This document shows, in pieces, positions 54,039-62,614 of a stretch of DNA of 64,000 nt. The DNA is taken from assembly GCF_003612565.1 (NCBI RefSeq), contig NZ_RAZG01000016.1, forward strand, positions 21,476-85,475, read 5' to 3'. Both the position numbers and the translations under genes were made by a program. This DNA comes from Roseburia sp. 1XD42-69 (lineage in GTDB: Bacteria > Bacillota > Clostridia > Lachnospirales > Lachnospiraceae). Every line of letters begins with the position of its first letter. Within the stretch, counting starts at the first letter, position 1. The notes under the pieces are model-generated. The model ran no database searches. It saw only the letters and a list, made by a program, of their open reading frames with translations, and was not told the DNA's origin.

Positions 54039-54121
54039 GGACAGAGGAAAATACATTTTCCTCTGTCCGCCGTGCAGGGCGCATGCCGTGTAACGGCTGA
54101 TTTCCATGTGCGCCCCTGCAC
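54039..54121 (+). repeat. Double-hairpin dispersed element, copy B
   Basis: The first hairpin is GGACAGAGGAAAA paired with TTTTCCTCTGTCC (54039-54068). CGCC follows, then a second hairpin, GTGCAGGGCGCA paired with TGCGCCCCTGCAC (54072-54121), then ATAAAA. It sits between the T-box terminator and the aspS start codon, so it is transcribed in the aspS leader whenever the T-box reads through. Confidence 0.75.
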
Positions 54122-54129
54122 ATAAAAAG

Positions 54130-54161
54130 AAAAAACCCCGGGACAGTTTCCTGTCCCGGGG
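54130..54161 (-). terminator. Terminator of the aspS T-box leader
   Basis: The minus strand reads CCCCGGGACAG, loop GAAA, CTGTCCCGGGG, then six T. It competes with the T-box antiterminator. Confidence 0.9.
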
Positions 54162-54435
54162 CGAATCATCATAATCCGCGGTACCACCCGCATTGAAAAA
54201 TGTAAAAAATTTTACACTTTCCCTCTCTTCTATGCTTAACGCGCATGACGTACTGGCCTACTCTGCACGAAATCTGTGTCTGTTCAGCCAGTCAGCTCCG
54301 GAGTGTTCCCGCTGCATCCTCTTCCAAACAACGCTCTCAGTCGGTGACGTTGTATTCCTGTCGGCCTCTGAATCCAGGAGTCTCCTTCTCAGCTTTTGCT
54401 TATCGTAACCGTTCTGCTTAAGCGAACCCTTACGT
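54130..54435 (-). promoter_or_regulatory. T-box leader of the aspS-gatCAB operon
   Basis: On the minus strand the conserved T-box sequence is GGGTGGTACCGCG, just upstream of the terminator. Before it lie AAGCATAGAAGAGAGGGAAA and a long, highly paired Stem I region with GACTGAGAGCG and GGATGCAGC motifs. Uncharged tRNA should favour the antiterminator. The tRNA-acceptor contact is TGGT, which pairs best with an A discriminator base, whereas tRNA-Asp and tRNA-Asn normally have G. I could not fix the specifier codon by eye. Confidence 0.85.
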
Positions 54436-54444
54436 TTGTGTTAC

Positions 54445-54473
54445 AATATAGCACACCTTATTTTGAATTGCAA
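54445..54473 (-). promoter_or_regulatory. Promoter of the aspS operon
   Basis: Minus strand TTGCAA (plus 54468-54473) and TATATT (plus 54445-54450), 17 bases apart. The -35 box lies within the last codons of the upstream kinase gene. Confidence 0.7.
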
Positions 54474-55438
54474 GAAATTTTTTCAAGGGTACTTAAAATT
54501 TCTTCTCTCTTTGGCATCACCCGCAATGCGCCTTTCCTTGTGGTCACGATAGAAGCCGCCGCATTTGCAAAAGCCAGCATCTCCCTAAGTTCTGTCTCTG
54601 TGTACGCTCTGAAACCATGCTCCAAAACATAGTGCAGCACGCATCCGCAGAAGGTGTCCCCCGCCCCTGTGGTCTCTATGGTATCCGGCTGCAAGATTCC
54701 GGAAACCGAAACCATTTTGTCTCCCTGAAAGGCCATGCTCCCCTCTTTTCCCATAGACAACAGGAGGAGTTTTATGTCGTACTTTTCCAGAAGGATTTCC
54801 GCAGCTTTTTTTAAATCTTCCTCCCCTGTAAACCACTGAATTTCATTGTCCGATATTTTTAAAATGTCACACTGGCGGATTCCAAAATCAATCTGTTCCT
54901 TCGCATCGTTTAGCGTTTTCCAGAGGGGAGGCCTTAAATTTGGGTCAAAGGAAATCACCGCCCCGGATTTTTTTGCCAGTTCCACCCCATATTTTGTGGC
55001 TTCCCGGGAAATTTTATCCGTCATGGAGAGGGAGCCGAAATGAAAAATCCTGCAAAATTCCACCATAGATACATTTACTTCTTCTTTCCCAAGCATCATG
55101 TCTGCCCCGGGATTCCGGTAAAACGAAAAATCTCTGTCACCTCCGGGCAGGGTATGGACAAATGCCAGGGTTGTGGGAACTTCCCTGTCCTTCACCAATC
55201 CCTCTGTGGCTATATGCACTTCCTCCAGCGCTCTTGTGAGCTGCTCCCCGAATATATCATCTCCCACTTTTCCGATAAACCCTGTGGTATGCCCCAGCTG
55301 ATTTAGCATCGAAAGCACATTGCACACGGCTCCCCCGGGGTTGGCCTCCAAAATCGGATTTCCCTGGGGGCTTACGCCGTTTTCCGTAAAATCAATTAAA
55401 AGTTCTCCAAGGGCCGTCACGTCAAACTTTTTTTCCAT
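54458..55438 (-). CDS. PfkB-family carbohydrate kinase (fructokinase-like)
   Basis: The 326-residue kinase starts FDVTALGELLIDFTENG, has the sugar-site NPGGAVCNVLSMLNQLG and the PfkB signature TIETTGAGDTFCGCVLHYVL with the catalytic Asp. This closely resembles bacterial fructokinases. GAGG precedes the ATG, which lies inside the end of the symporter gene (17-base overlap). In the dehydrogenase-symporter-kinase operon it probably phosphorylates the ketose made by the dehydrogenase, for example fructose from sorbitol or mannitol. Confidence 0.9.
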   Translation of the reverse strand: MEKKFDVTALGELLIDFTENGVSPQGNPILEANPGGAVCNVLSMLNQLGHTTGFIGKVGDDIFGEQLTRALEEVHIATEGLVKDREVPTTLAFVHTLPGGDRDFSFYRNPGADMMLGKEEVNVSMVEFCRIFHFGSLSMTDKISREATKYGVELAKKSGAVISFDPNLRPPLWKTLNDAKEQIDFGIRQCDILKISDNEIQWFTGEEDLKKAAEILLEKYDIKLLLLSMGKEGSMAFQGDKMVSVSGILQPDTIETTGAGDTFCGCVLHYVLEHGFRAYTETELREMLAFANAAASIVTTRKGALRVMPKREEILSTLEKISCNSK

Positions 55439-56786
55439 TCTTTAATTCCTCCACAATCGCATTGTAATGTGTCTTGTTTAAGCGGTAAAAAAACAGAACT
55501 GCCGCCGTTACAATCCAAAGTATTCCCGGAACTGTGGTAAAGGCATGTTTCATAATGAGAAGCACAGACCGGTTCTGCTGCTGATTTGCCACATATCCAA
55601 ATTTTCCAAGAAGCCCTGCAAGAAGCGCCGTCCCAAGTGCCATCCCGACTTTGTTTCCAAGGGAGATAAAAGCATACTGGAAACCGTCGTTGCGAAGCCC
55701 TGTCTTCCACTGGCCATACTCGGCGCAGTCCGGGATAATGGCATAGATTGCCGTGTTAAACCCTGAGAAGAAAAACTGGGTCAATGCTGAAAAACCGTAA
55801 AAACATACAGGATTTTTATCTGCCCGAAACAGATACAAAATTAACATGCTGATTCCTGTTAAAAGTGCAAATATAGATGCAGCCCTGCCCTTGTTGTTTG
55901 TCTTTTTAAATACCGGTTGAAAACAGGCCGCTCCAATGATAGAAGGAATGATAATAAACATGGAATATACCGTGTAATAGGATGCATCTCCCTCCACATA
56001 TGTAAAATAGTACAAAATATCCGCATTTCTGCCATACAGGGTAAAACCGAACAATACCTGCCCTGCCAGGGCTAAAAGGTAAGGCTTATTCTGTGCTACC
56101 GCTCTCAGCTGCACTTTCAGGGGCGTTTTTTCTTTTTCCGGAATCTCCACCACTTCCTTTGTCTTGGCAAAACAGAATAAATGGCAGGCCGCAAAAATAC
56201 ATCCGTATAAAACCGCTACGGTGAGATACCCCCGCCCCATGTCCGAACTTCCAAATTTTGACACAAGGGGAACCGTAATAATATTAATAATGCCAATGGC
56301 AATCATGGCAGCCACTGAACGGGAGGTGTTAATTTTAGCCCGCTCGTCAATACTCTGGGTCATTGCCCCGCAAAGGGTTCCATAAGGAATATTAACACAA
56401 GTATACCCCAATACCAAGAGGCAATATGTAATTACCATATATACAATTTTAGATGTGTCAGACCAGCCCGGGTGCGCCCAGAAAGTAAGGGCCAGAATCA
56501 CTGCCGTAACAGGGGCCGCAATCAAAAGCCACGGACGGTAACGTCCCCATCTTGTCTTTGTCTTGTCCGTAAGGCTTCCGATAATCGGATCGTTAATGGC
56601 ATCCCAGAATCTTGAAAAAAGCATGAGTGCGGATACTGCTGCCATACTGATTCCAAAGACATCCGTATAAAAAATCATTAAAAAATTGCTCACAAACATC
56701 CAACTGAAATTGCATCCCACATCCCCAAATCCATATGCAATTTTGCTGATGAAAGGTACACTTCCTTTTTCGTTTCTGCCTCCCAT
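55422..56786 (-). CDS. GPH-family sugar:cation symporter
   Basis: The 454-residue protein has 12 predicted helices and the hallmark of glycoside-pentoside-hexuronide symporters: SRFWDAINDPIIGSLTDKTK followed by RWGRYRPWLL. The start MGGRNEKGSVPF at 56786 follows GGGAGG; an upstream ATG at 56819 lies in the previous gene. It is between the dehydrogenase and kinase genes, so it should import their sugar or polyol. Substrate not determined. Confidence 0.93.
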   Translation of the reverse strand: MGGRNEKGSVPFISKIAYGFGDVGCNFSWMFVSNFLMIFYTDVFGISMAAVSALMLFSRFWDAINDPIIGSLTDKTKTRWGRYRPWLLIAAPVTAVILALTFWAHPGWSDTSKIVYMVITYCLLVLGYTCVNIPYGTLCGAMTQSIDERAKINTSRSVAAMIAIGIINIITVPLVSKFGSSDMGRGYLTVAVLYGCIFAACHLFCFAKTKEVVEIPEKEKTPLKVQLRAVAQNKPYLLALAGQVLFGFTLYGRNADILYYFTYVEGDASYYTVYSMFIIIPSIIGAACFQPVFKKTNNKGRAASIFALLTGISMLILYLFRADKNPVCFYGFSALTQFFFSGFNTAIYAIIPDCAEYGQWKTGLRNDGFQYAFISLGNKVGMALGTALLAGLLGKFGYVANQQQNRSVLLIMKHAFTTVPGILWIVTAAVLFFYRLNKTHYNAIVEELKNGKKV

Positions 56787-56805
56787 AGTATTTTCCTCCC
56801 GTCCC

Positions 56806-57834
56806 TTATTCCTGTACATTTATAATGACTTTCATGGTAGTCTCCCTGTTATCGTCTATGTACTGATAAGCTTTTAGATAATCTTTGAATGCAAATGTTT
56901 TGGAAATTAATGGTTTTAAATATACCTTATTTTCTTTCACCAGGGAGATTCCATCCAGATAATCCTCATGGCGGTACATCATAGTGCTCTTTATATCCAG
57001 TTCATGGTCGTTTGCAACTGCCAAATCTACTGTAGCCATCCCTGCAAAAACAGCCACAAGAACAATGATGCTCCCCTTTCTGGCATGTTTAATTGCCTGG
57101 CCCATGGTAATATTATTTCCGGCGCAGTCATAAATCACATCTGCCTTATCCGGACCGAAAGCCTCTGTCATTGCCTCCCCGAAATCTTTTTCTCTTGTGT
57201 TCACGCAGACATCGATTCCGCACTCCCGGGCTTTTTTCAGCCTTAAATCACTTACGTCCGTCACCATAACCTTCGCTGCCCCCATTCCCTTTGCCGCCTG
57301 AGCAACAAGATTTCCAATGGGCCCTGCGCCGATAACCACAATATTTAATCCCTTTACATTTCCCACCTGTTTTACCCCATGGACTGCCACTGCCAAAGGT
57401 TCAATCATGGCTCCTTCCTCAAAGGACATATCCTCCGGGATAGGGGTAACTTTGGAGGCATCCACGGCAAAGAAATGGGATGCGGTTCCTGTGGTCTGGA
57501 ACCCCATAACTTTTAACTCCTCGCAGAGATTGTATTTCCCATGTCGGCAGGGATAACAGTTAGAACAGTAAACCTGGGGCTCTATGGTGACTTTCTGTCC
57601 CAGATGAAAATCCGTAATATTACTTCCGATTTCCACTACCTCCCCTGAAACCTCATGGCCCTGGGTTACCGGGTAAGAAGTAAAGGGATGCTCCCCGTGA
57701 TACACATGGATATCGGAACCGCAGATTCCGATATTCATAATCTTAATCAATACCTGCCCTTCTCCTGGTTTTGGTACAGGTACCTCCCTGAATTCAATTT
57801 TCCCCGGCGCTGTCATAATTTGCTGTAACATCAT
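56806..57834 (-). CDS. Zinc-dependent polyol dehydrogenase (sorbitol/threonine dehydrogenase-like)
   Basis: The 342-residue MDR-family enzyme has the catalytic zinc motif GICGSDIHVYHGEHPF, then GHEVSGEVVEIGS. The structural zinc cysteines are in CSNCYPCRHGKYNLC and the Rossmann motif is VVIGAGPIGNLVAQAAK. It probably oxidises a polyol to a ketose with NAD. AAGGAGG precedes the ATG (57834 or 57831). It is the first gene of the operon, 20 bases before the symporter gene. Confidence 0.92.
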   Translation of the reverse strand: MMLQQIMTAPGKIEFREVPVPKPGEGQVLIKIMNIGICGSDIHVYHGEHPFTSYPVTQGHEVSGEVVEIGSNITDFHLGQKVTIEPQVYCSNCYPCRHGKYNLCEELKVMGFQTTGTASHFFAVDASKVTPIPEDMSFEEGAMIEPLAVAVHGVKQVGNVKGLNIVVIGAGPIGNLVAQAAKGMGAAKVMVTDVSDLRLKKARECGIDVCVNTREKDFGEAMTEAFGPDKADVIYDCAGNNITMGQAIKHARKGSIIVLVAVFAGMATVDLAVANDHELDIKSTMMYRHEDYLDGISLVKENKVYLKPLISKTFAFKDYLKAYQYIDDNRETTMKVIINVQE

Positions 57835-57847
57835 ATGTTTCCTCCTT

Positions 57848-57915
57848 TATGTTTTGTTTTATTAAATGTTTTATTAAAGTAATTACATTATGGCCCAGGA
57901 GTTCTTTTTTGTCAA
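57848..57915 (-). promoter_or_regulatory. Promoter and repeated TTTAATAAAAC motif of the polyol operon
   Basis: Minus strand TTGACA (plus 57910-57915) and CATAAT (plus 57887-57892) are 17 bases apart. Just downstream the 12-base motif TTTAATAAAACA occurs once in full and again in near-complete form in tandem, a possible operator for the neighbouring ROK regulator. Confidence 0.65.
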
Positions 57916-57996
57916 TAGATTTTGAATTTTTCGTCACAATCAACTTATTTTCCAAAGGTTTATTGTGCAATACTTACAATTAAATATCTGTGAACA

Positions 57997-58036
57997 TAAA
58001 AAAAGAATTGTAAGGATTTTCGTCACTTACAATTCT
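57997..58036 (-). terminator. Terminator of the ROK regulator gene
   Basis: AGAATTGTAAG pairs perfectly with CTTACAATTCT around an 11-base loop, followed by seven T on the minus strand. Confidence 0.88.
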
Positions 58037-58060
58037 CTCTCTCAACATTTTGCCTTCCTG

Positions 58061-59149
58061 TTACATCCGGCTTATCCATTTTTCAAAAAAATATTTTGCC
58101 ACCCCTACAGCCGAAGCCTCTCTTTGGTAACGGCAGTTTTTTAAATAGCTCACATCCATATCAAAAAGGTTATAGCGAAATACTTTTTCCCCTAATTCCA
58201 CCATATAATCCTTCAAATATCCTCCCACGTCTCCCCCTAAAATAATATCCGTGTCAAAAACCATACGGATGTTGGAGATTAGGATGGCTAGATTTTCCAG
58301 ATACTCCTCCCAGAGCTGCTGGTTATCCTTATCACTGCATAAAGAATTCATAAAAGCATCCAAAGAATACTCCCCGCCTTTTGTCAAAACGCTTGCCGCA
58401 CAATAGGCGTCCGCACAACCGGACTTACCGCAGTAACATTTTTTCCCCCCCGGGTGCAAAAGCATATGTCCAAACTCCCCTGCCCGCTTTTGGATACCCG
58501 TAAATAACTTTCCGTCAATACAGACTGCTCCCCCAAGCGTATTGTTTAAGGATAGATAAACCGCATCCCCCCTCTGTCCCGGATTTTCCGCCAGCATTGC
58601 CCCATTTGCATCATTTTCAAAGTATACAGGGAAGGGCAGAAACTGCTCCATCAGTTTCAGGCTGTAGTTTTCCAGATTTAGGGCATGGGATTTTGACAAA
58701 ACAGAATCCTCCTGAATAATCCCGGGAAGGGAAACTCCAATCCCAAGAATTTTATCTTCCGTAACTTTATCTCTGTAAAATTCCTGTATTTTCATGGACA
58801 GCTCCCTGCAATATGCCATATCCGGCTGAAAGTCAAACCTTAGCCTCTGCCAGTCCGCAACATTGCCCCCAAGATCCACCAGCACCATTCCCACATGATG
58901 GGCCGTAATATCCACGCCAAGGCCATAGCAGTATGTGGGGTTCAGTGCTATCCTCCTTGCCTTTCTTCCCCCGGTAGAGGCCGTCTCCCCCACTTCCGAA
59001 ACCAACCCCAGCTCCGTTAGTTCACTGATATTTGAAAGGACAGTGGGCATACTCAAATTAAGGCGGCTGGCCAGCTCCGTCTTTGTGGTACTCTCCCGCT
59101 CCAGCATATAACGTAAAATTTTTTTTCTGGCAACATTCTTTTTCTCCAA
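58061..59149 (-). CDS. ROK-family transcriptional regulator
   Basis: The 362-residue protein has an N-terminal winged helix (TTKTELASRLNLSMPTVLSN) and a ROK sugar-kinase-like domain (YGLGVDITAHHVGMVLVDLG, FENDANGAMLAENPGQR) with the ROK zinc motif GKKCYCGKSGCADAYCAAS. It most likely represses the downstream dehydrogenase-symporter-kinase operon until its sugar is present. It has its own terminator. No strong ribosome-binding site is seen before the ATG at 59149. Confidence 0.9.
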   Translation of the reverse strand: MEKKNVARKKILRYMLERESTTKTELASRLNLSMPTVLSNISELTELGLVSEVGETASTGGRKARRIALNPTYCYGLGVDITAHHVGMVLVDLGGNVADWQRLRFDFQPDMAYCRELSMKIQEFYRDKVTEDKILGIGVSLPGIIQEDSVLSKSHALNLENYSLKLMEQFLPFPVYFENDANGAMLAENPGQRGDAVYLSLNNTLGGAVCIDGKLFTGIQKRAGEFGHMLLHPGGKKCYCGKSGCADAYCAASVLTKGGEYSLDAFMNSLCSDKDNQQLWEEYLENLAILISNIRMVFDTDIILGGDVGGYLKDYMVELGEKVFRYNLFDMDVSYLKNCRYQREASAVGVAKYFFEKWISRM

Positions 59150-59227
59150 TGCTTTTCCCCGCTTCTTTTCTCATTCCTTTTATAAAAGCATTATAAATTT
59201 GCAGCCTGTTTTTGTAAAGATAAAATT

Positions 59228-59590
59228 TTACTCCTCTGTTAAATGTTCCCTTCCCTGGGCGATAATCGTCCGCACATGGTCATCCGCCAGGGAATAAAAA
59301 ATGGATTTCCCCTCCCTCCTGTTTTTCACCAGCTTATTCTGCTTTAAAATCCGAAGCTGGTGGGAAATGGCGGACTGGGTCATATTTAAAGCCTGGGCCA
59401 GGTCACAGACGCACACTTCCGTCTCAAAGAGCACAAATAAAATCCGAATCCTGGTAGAGTCCCCAAAAACCTTAAACAGTTCCGCCAGGTCATACAGCTC
59501 ATTTTCCTCCGGCATGGTATCATTTACAATTTTCAGCAAATCCTCATGAACCTCCAGGGATTCACAACATTCAATTTCCATATCCTGCAA
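59228..59590 (-). CDS. ArsR/SmtB-family metal-responsive repressor
   Basis: The 120-residue protein has the ArsR winged helix (LAELFKVFGDSTRIRILFVL, LNMTQSAISHQLRILKQNKL). Metal-site candidates are an N-terminal ECC, the alpha-3 CVCDLA motif (as in CadC/ArsR) and an alpha-5 DDHVRTIIAQGREH motif (as in SmtB/CzrA). It therefore may bind Cd, Pb or Zn. TTG at 59590 fits GAGGTGAT; ATG at 59581 is the alternative. It is the last gene of the HMA-ATPase-ArsR operon and likely binds the palindrome at 61853. Confidence 0.9.
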   Translation of the reverse strand: MQDMEIECCESLEVHEDLLKIVNDTMPEENELYDLAELFKVFGDSTRIRILFVLFETEVCVCDLAQALNMTQSAISHQLRILKQNKLVKNRREGKSIFYSLADDHVRTIIAQGREHLTEE

Positions 59591-59619
59591 AATATCACCT
59601 CATTTTTCCTGCATAAACT

Positions 59620-61497
59620 CTAAAGATTTTTTACAAACAATGCCCGAATGGCATTTATCACGGCAATCACCATAACTCCCACATCAGCGAATATTGCCAC
59701 CCACATATTGGCAATTCCCACTGCCCCAAGAATCAGGCAGATTACTTTGACACCAATGGCAAAATATATATTTTCATATACAATTCTAAGACATTTTTTT
59801 GAAATTTTTATGGCCTTGGCAATTTTTATTGGGTCGTCATCCATCAGCACCACATCCGCCGCCTCAATGGCTGCGTCAGAGCCTAATGCCCCCATGGCTA
59901 TACCAATATCCGCCCGGGACAGTACCGGGGCATCATTAATTCCGTCCCCCACAAATGCCAGCTTTTCTTTTTCTGATTTTTTACTTAAAAGCTCTTCCAC
60001 TTTCCTCACTTTATCTGCCGGGAGAAGTTCGCTGTAAACTTCTGTAATTCCCAAATCAGCCGCCACGTTTTCCGCCACGTTTTTCATATCCCCGGTAAGC
60101 ATTACAGTCTTTTTTATTCCCGCCTTTTTTAATGCCAAAACCGCTTCTTTTGCATGGGGCTTTAGCTGGTCGGAAATTAAAATATGTCCGGCATATTTCC
60201 CATCCACCGCCATGTGGACTACCGTTCCCACCTGATGGCACTCTTTATAGGATATCCCCAGATGTCTCATAAGTTTTTCATTTCCCGCCGCAACCCTTAT
60301 GCCGTCCACCAATGCCGTCACGCCGTTTCCGCTGATTTCCTCAACCTCTTTTACCCTGTCTTTCTCAACTTCCCTGCCATAAGCATTCTGAAGGCTTTTG
60401 CTGATGGGATGGGAGGAATAACTCTCCGCCAAAGCCGCATATTCCAAAAGTTTTTCATCTGAAATTTCACTGTGGTGAATTCCGCTTACCACAAATATTC
60501 CCTGGGTCATGGTTCCTGTTTTGTCAAAAACCACATATTTTATCTGGGACAAAGTTTCCAAATAATTAGAGCCCTTTACCAATACTCCCTGGTTGCCTGC
60601 CCCTCCAATCCCTGCAAAAAAGCTTAAGGGTATACTGATAACAAGGGCACAGGGACAACTGATAACAAGAAAGGTCAATGCCCGGTAAATCCACTGGGAA
60701 AACATTGCCTGGTTTCCCGTAACCAGATGAAAAAGCGGCGGCAGTACAGCCAACGCCAAGGCGCTGTAACAGACGATGGGGGTATAATATCTGGCAAATT
60801 TGCTGATAAAATTTTCAGAACGTGACTTTTTGGAACTGGAATTTTCCACTAAATCCAATATCTTTGACACTGTGGACTCACCAAATTCTTTTTGGGTCCT
60901 TATCCTTATCACGCCTGTCATATTGATGCATCCGCTGATGACTTCGTCGTTCACTTTTGCATCCCTGGGCAGGCTCTCTCCTGTTAAAGCGCTGGTGTTT
61001 AAAGTGGTCTCCCCTTCAATAATCACGCCGTCAATAGGAATTTTCTCCCCTGGCCCAACCAGAATAACAGAGCCGATATCCACCTCATCCGGGTTCACTT
61101 TTTCCAGTTTTCCCTCCCGTTCTACATTGGCATAATCCGGGCGGATATCCATAAGCTCACTGATATTTTTTCTGCTTCTCCCCACGGCATAGCTCTGAAA
61201 CAGCTCTCCGATTTGGTAAAACAGCATAACCGCCACGCCCTCTTTGTAATCCCCAAGGGCAATGGCTCCCAAAGTGGCCACCGCCATAAGAAAATTTTCG
61301 TCAAACACCTGCTTGTTTTTTATGCCCTTTAAGGCTTTCTTTAAAATGTCATACCCCACAAGAAGATAGGGAACCATGTAGAGTACAAATTCCACATAGG
61401 GGCTGACAGAAACCTTCCCCGTCACAAGGGATATGACAGCCAGTAAAACAACAGCGCTGATAATCTGTGCCAATGCCTTTTTCTGCTTTTTATTCAT
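59620..61497 (-). CDS. Heavy-metal P1B-type ATPase (Zn/Cd/Pb exporter)
   Basis: The 625-residue pump has the transmembrane metal motif CPC at 281-283 (FLVISCPCALVISIPLSFFA), actuator TGES (171-175), phosphorylation site DKTGT (Asp325) and the hinge GDGINDAPVLSRADIGIAMG. The P1B-2 marker Lys is plausible in the last helices. It has no N-terminal metal-binding domain; that role is probably taken by the separate HMA protein encoded just upstream. GAGAGGAGC precedes the ATG. It exports toxic divalent metals. Confidence 0.93.
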   Translation of the reverse strand: MNKKQKKALAQIISAVVLLAVISLVTGKVSVSPYVEFVLYMVPYLLVGYDILKKALKGIKNKQVFDENFLMAVATLGAIALGDYKEGVAVMLFYQIGELFQSYAVGRSRKNISELMDIRPDYANVEREGKLEKVNPDEVDIGSVILVGPGEKIPIDGVIIEGETTLNTSALTGESLPRDAKVNDEVISGCINMTGVIRIRTQKEFGESTVSKILDLVENSSSKKSRSENFISKFARYYTPIVCYSALALAVLPPLFHLVTGNQAMFSQWIYRALTFLVISCPCALVISIPLSFFAGIGGAGNQGVLVKGSNYLETLSQIKYVVFDKTGTMTQGIFVVSGIHHSEISDEKLLEYAALAESYSSHPISKSLQNAYGREVEKDRVKEVEEISGNGVTALVDGIRVAAGNEKLMRHLGISYKECHQVGTVVHMAVDGKYAGHILISDQLKPHAKEAVLALKKAGIKKTVMLTGDMKNVAENVAADLGITEVYSELLPADKVRKVEELLSKKSEKEKLAFVGDGINDAPVLSRADIGIAMGALGSDAAIEAADVVLMDDDPIKIAKAIKISKKCLRIVYENIYFAIGVKVICLILGAVGIANMWVAIFADVGVMVIAVINAIRALFVKNL

Positions 61498-61584
61498 AAT
61501 GCTCCTCTCTCTCCTGCCTCTTTTTTCCAGGCAAAAAAACTGATACGAAAATTTTATCTTTGATGCCGGATTACTTCACAGTTC

Positions 61585-61803
61585 CTAAATAAAAATTTCA
61601 CAGTCATCTTCCACTTTCTTGCAGTTTTTCAAAACCTCCTGCATCACCTGCTTTGGCTCACTACCCTCCTCAAACTCCACAATCATCTTTAAGGTCATAA
61701 AATTGACGGTAGCCTCTTTCACTCCGGCTGTCTCCTTTGCGGCCTGCTCCATCTTGTTTGCACAGTTTGCACAGTCTACCTCGATTTTGTAAGTTTTTTT
61801 CAT
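61585..61803 (-). CDS. HMA-domain metal chaperone
   Basis: The 72-residue protein is a single heavy-metal-associated ferredoxin-like domain with the metal-binding CxxC in VDCANCANKMEQA, and ends with an acidic EDDCEIF tail. It would pass metal to the P-type ATPase, whose own HMA domain is missing. AAGGAG precedes the ATG. First gene of the operon. Confidence 0.88.
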   Translation of the reverse strand: MKKTYKIEVDCANCANKMEQAAKETAGVKEATVNFMTLKMIVEFEEGSEPKQVMQEVLKNCKKVEDDCEIFI

Positions 61804-61852
61804 GTCTGTTCTCCTTTTCTTTTCACATTTTTAATTGTTTGTCATTTGGTTC

Positions 61853-61910
61853 ATATGAACAATTATTCATATATTTGATATTAGTATAACAGGTATTAAG
61901 AATTTGTCAA
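61853..61910 (-). promoter_or_regulatory. Metal operon promoter with ArsR-type palindrome
   Basis: Minus strand TTGACA (plus 61905-61910) and TATACT (plus 61883-61888) are 16 bases apart. Downstream lies ATATGAACAATTATTCATAT (61853-61872), the known CadC/CzrA operator pattern. The ArsR protein of the operon is the expected binder. Confidence 0.8.
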
Positions 61911-61958
61911 GAAGAATTTGAGATATAAACATATATTTTTCAACAACAGAAAGTATAC

Positions 61959-61986
61959 TTGACATTTTTATCTTCTATGCTATAAT
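61959..61986 (+). promoter_or_regulatory. Rightward promoter at a deletion junction
   Basis: TTGACA (61959-61964) and TATAAT (61981-61986), 16 bases apart. The -10 coincides with the first codons of the HTH remnant, so the present promoter may have been created or moved by the deletion. Confidence 0.65.
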
Positions 61987-62073
61987 CCATCTATTCAGCT
62001 TGCCTTTAAAATTGCCCGCTATTTTAATCTGAGCATTGAAGAAATTTTTATTTATGAGGAGGATTCGTTATGA
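61981..62073 (+). pseudogene. C-terminal remnant of an XRE-type HTH regulator
   Basis: The frame reads YNPSIQLAFKIARYFNLSIE, then EIFIYEEDSL and a TGA that overlaps the next ATG. This is the end of the small HTH regulators (about 67 aa) that often precede membrane genes. The N-terminal HTH is missing and no start codon remains. Confidence 0.75.
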
Positions 62074-62273
62074 AAAAAGGATTACTGATTTTTATGACCA
62101 TTGCAGGGATGGTTATTCTACTGGGAGGACTGCTGACCTACGGTTTGGGGATACATAAAATTATACCTGTGCCCCGCCCGGATTTAATTGTAGTTGGAAC
62201 CTCACTGATTGGTATTTTACTTATGATATCCGGAGGCTGTGATTTACTGATAAAAAAATCATGTAGCTATTAG
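62070..62273 (+). CDS. Small two-helix membrane protein
   Basis: The 67-residue protein has two membrane helices (LLIFMTIAGMVILLGGLLTY and LIVVGTSLIGILLMISGG) separated by a short loop (GIHKIIPVPRPD). GAGGAGG precedes the ATG, and its start overlaps the HTH remnant as ATGA, so it was once cotranslated with that regulator. No function known to me. Confidence 0.7.
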   Translation: MKKGLLIFMTIAGMVILLGGLLTYGLGIHKIIPVPRPDLIVVGTSLIGILLMISGGCDLLIKKSCSY

Positions 62274-62331
62274 ATTTCATACGGATTATTGTAAAGTCTG
62301 AACATTAAAATTATTTGTGTGAGGGTTCAAA

Positions 62332-62586
62332 ATGTCACATAGTAAACTTACAAAACGTGGTTATTCACTCTATATTGAAAAATGGAACTGCCCTGCAAAA
62401 AAATATATAAATACTTGTATCCTGTGCGGCCGTCAAGGATATAGTCCGGTAATAGAAGATAAGGATTTTTGCAGCACTTTAGAAAATAAAGTGATTTACA
62501 CGGAATTAACAAGGATATTACGTGAAATGCCATTAGATGAATTAGGACGGTGTAAAGTTTGTGGGAAGGTACAAGACAGGAAATGA
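62332..62586 (+). CDS. Small protein with two CxxC pairs, zinc-ribbon-like
   Basis: The 84-residue protein has CxxC motifs at about residues 29-32 (CILC) and 74-77 (CKVC), spaced like a small zinc-binding fold, with a helical middle (VIYTELTRILREMPLDELG). GAGGGTT is a weak ribosome-binding site before the ATG. Family not recognised. It is followed by a good terminator. Confidence 0.6.
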   Translation: MSHSKLTKRGYSLYIEKWNCPAKKYINTCILCGRQGYSPVIEDKDFCSTLENKVIYTELTRILREMPLDELGRCKVCGKVQDRK

Positions 62587-62614
62587 ATAATGAATAAACA
62601 ATTTCTATCCTATC

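Noticed and set aside
53984..54193. 70-residue N-terminal extension of AspS
   Set aside because: It would translate the T-box terminator and the repeat element; the ATG at 53983 has the ribosome-binding site and the family N-terminus.
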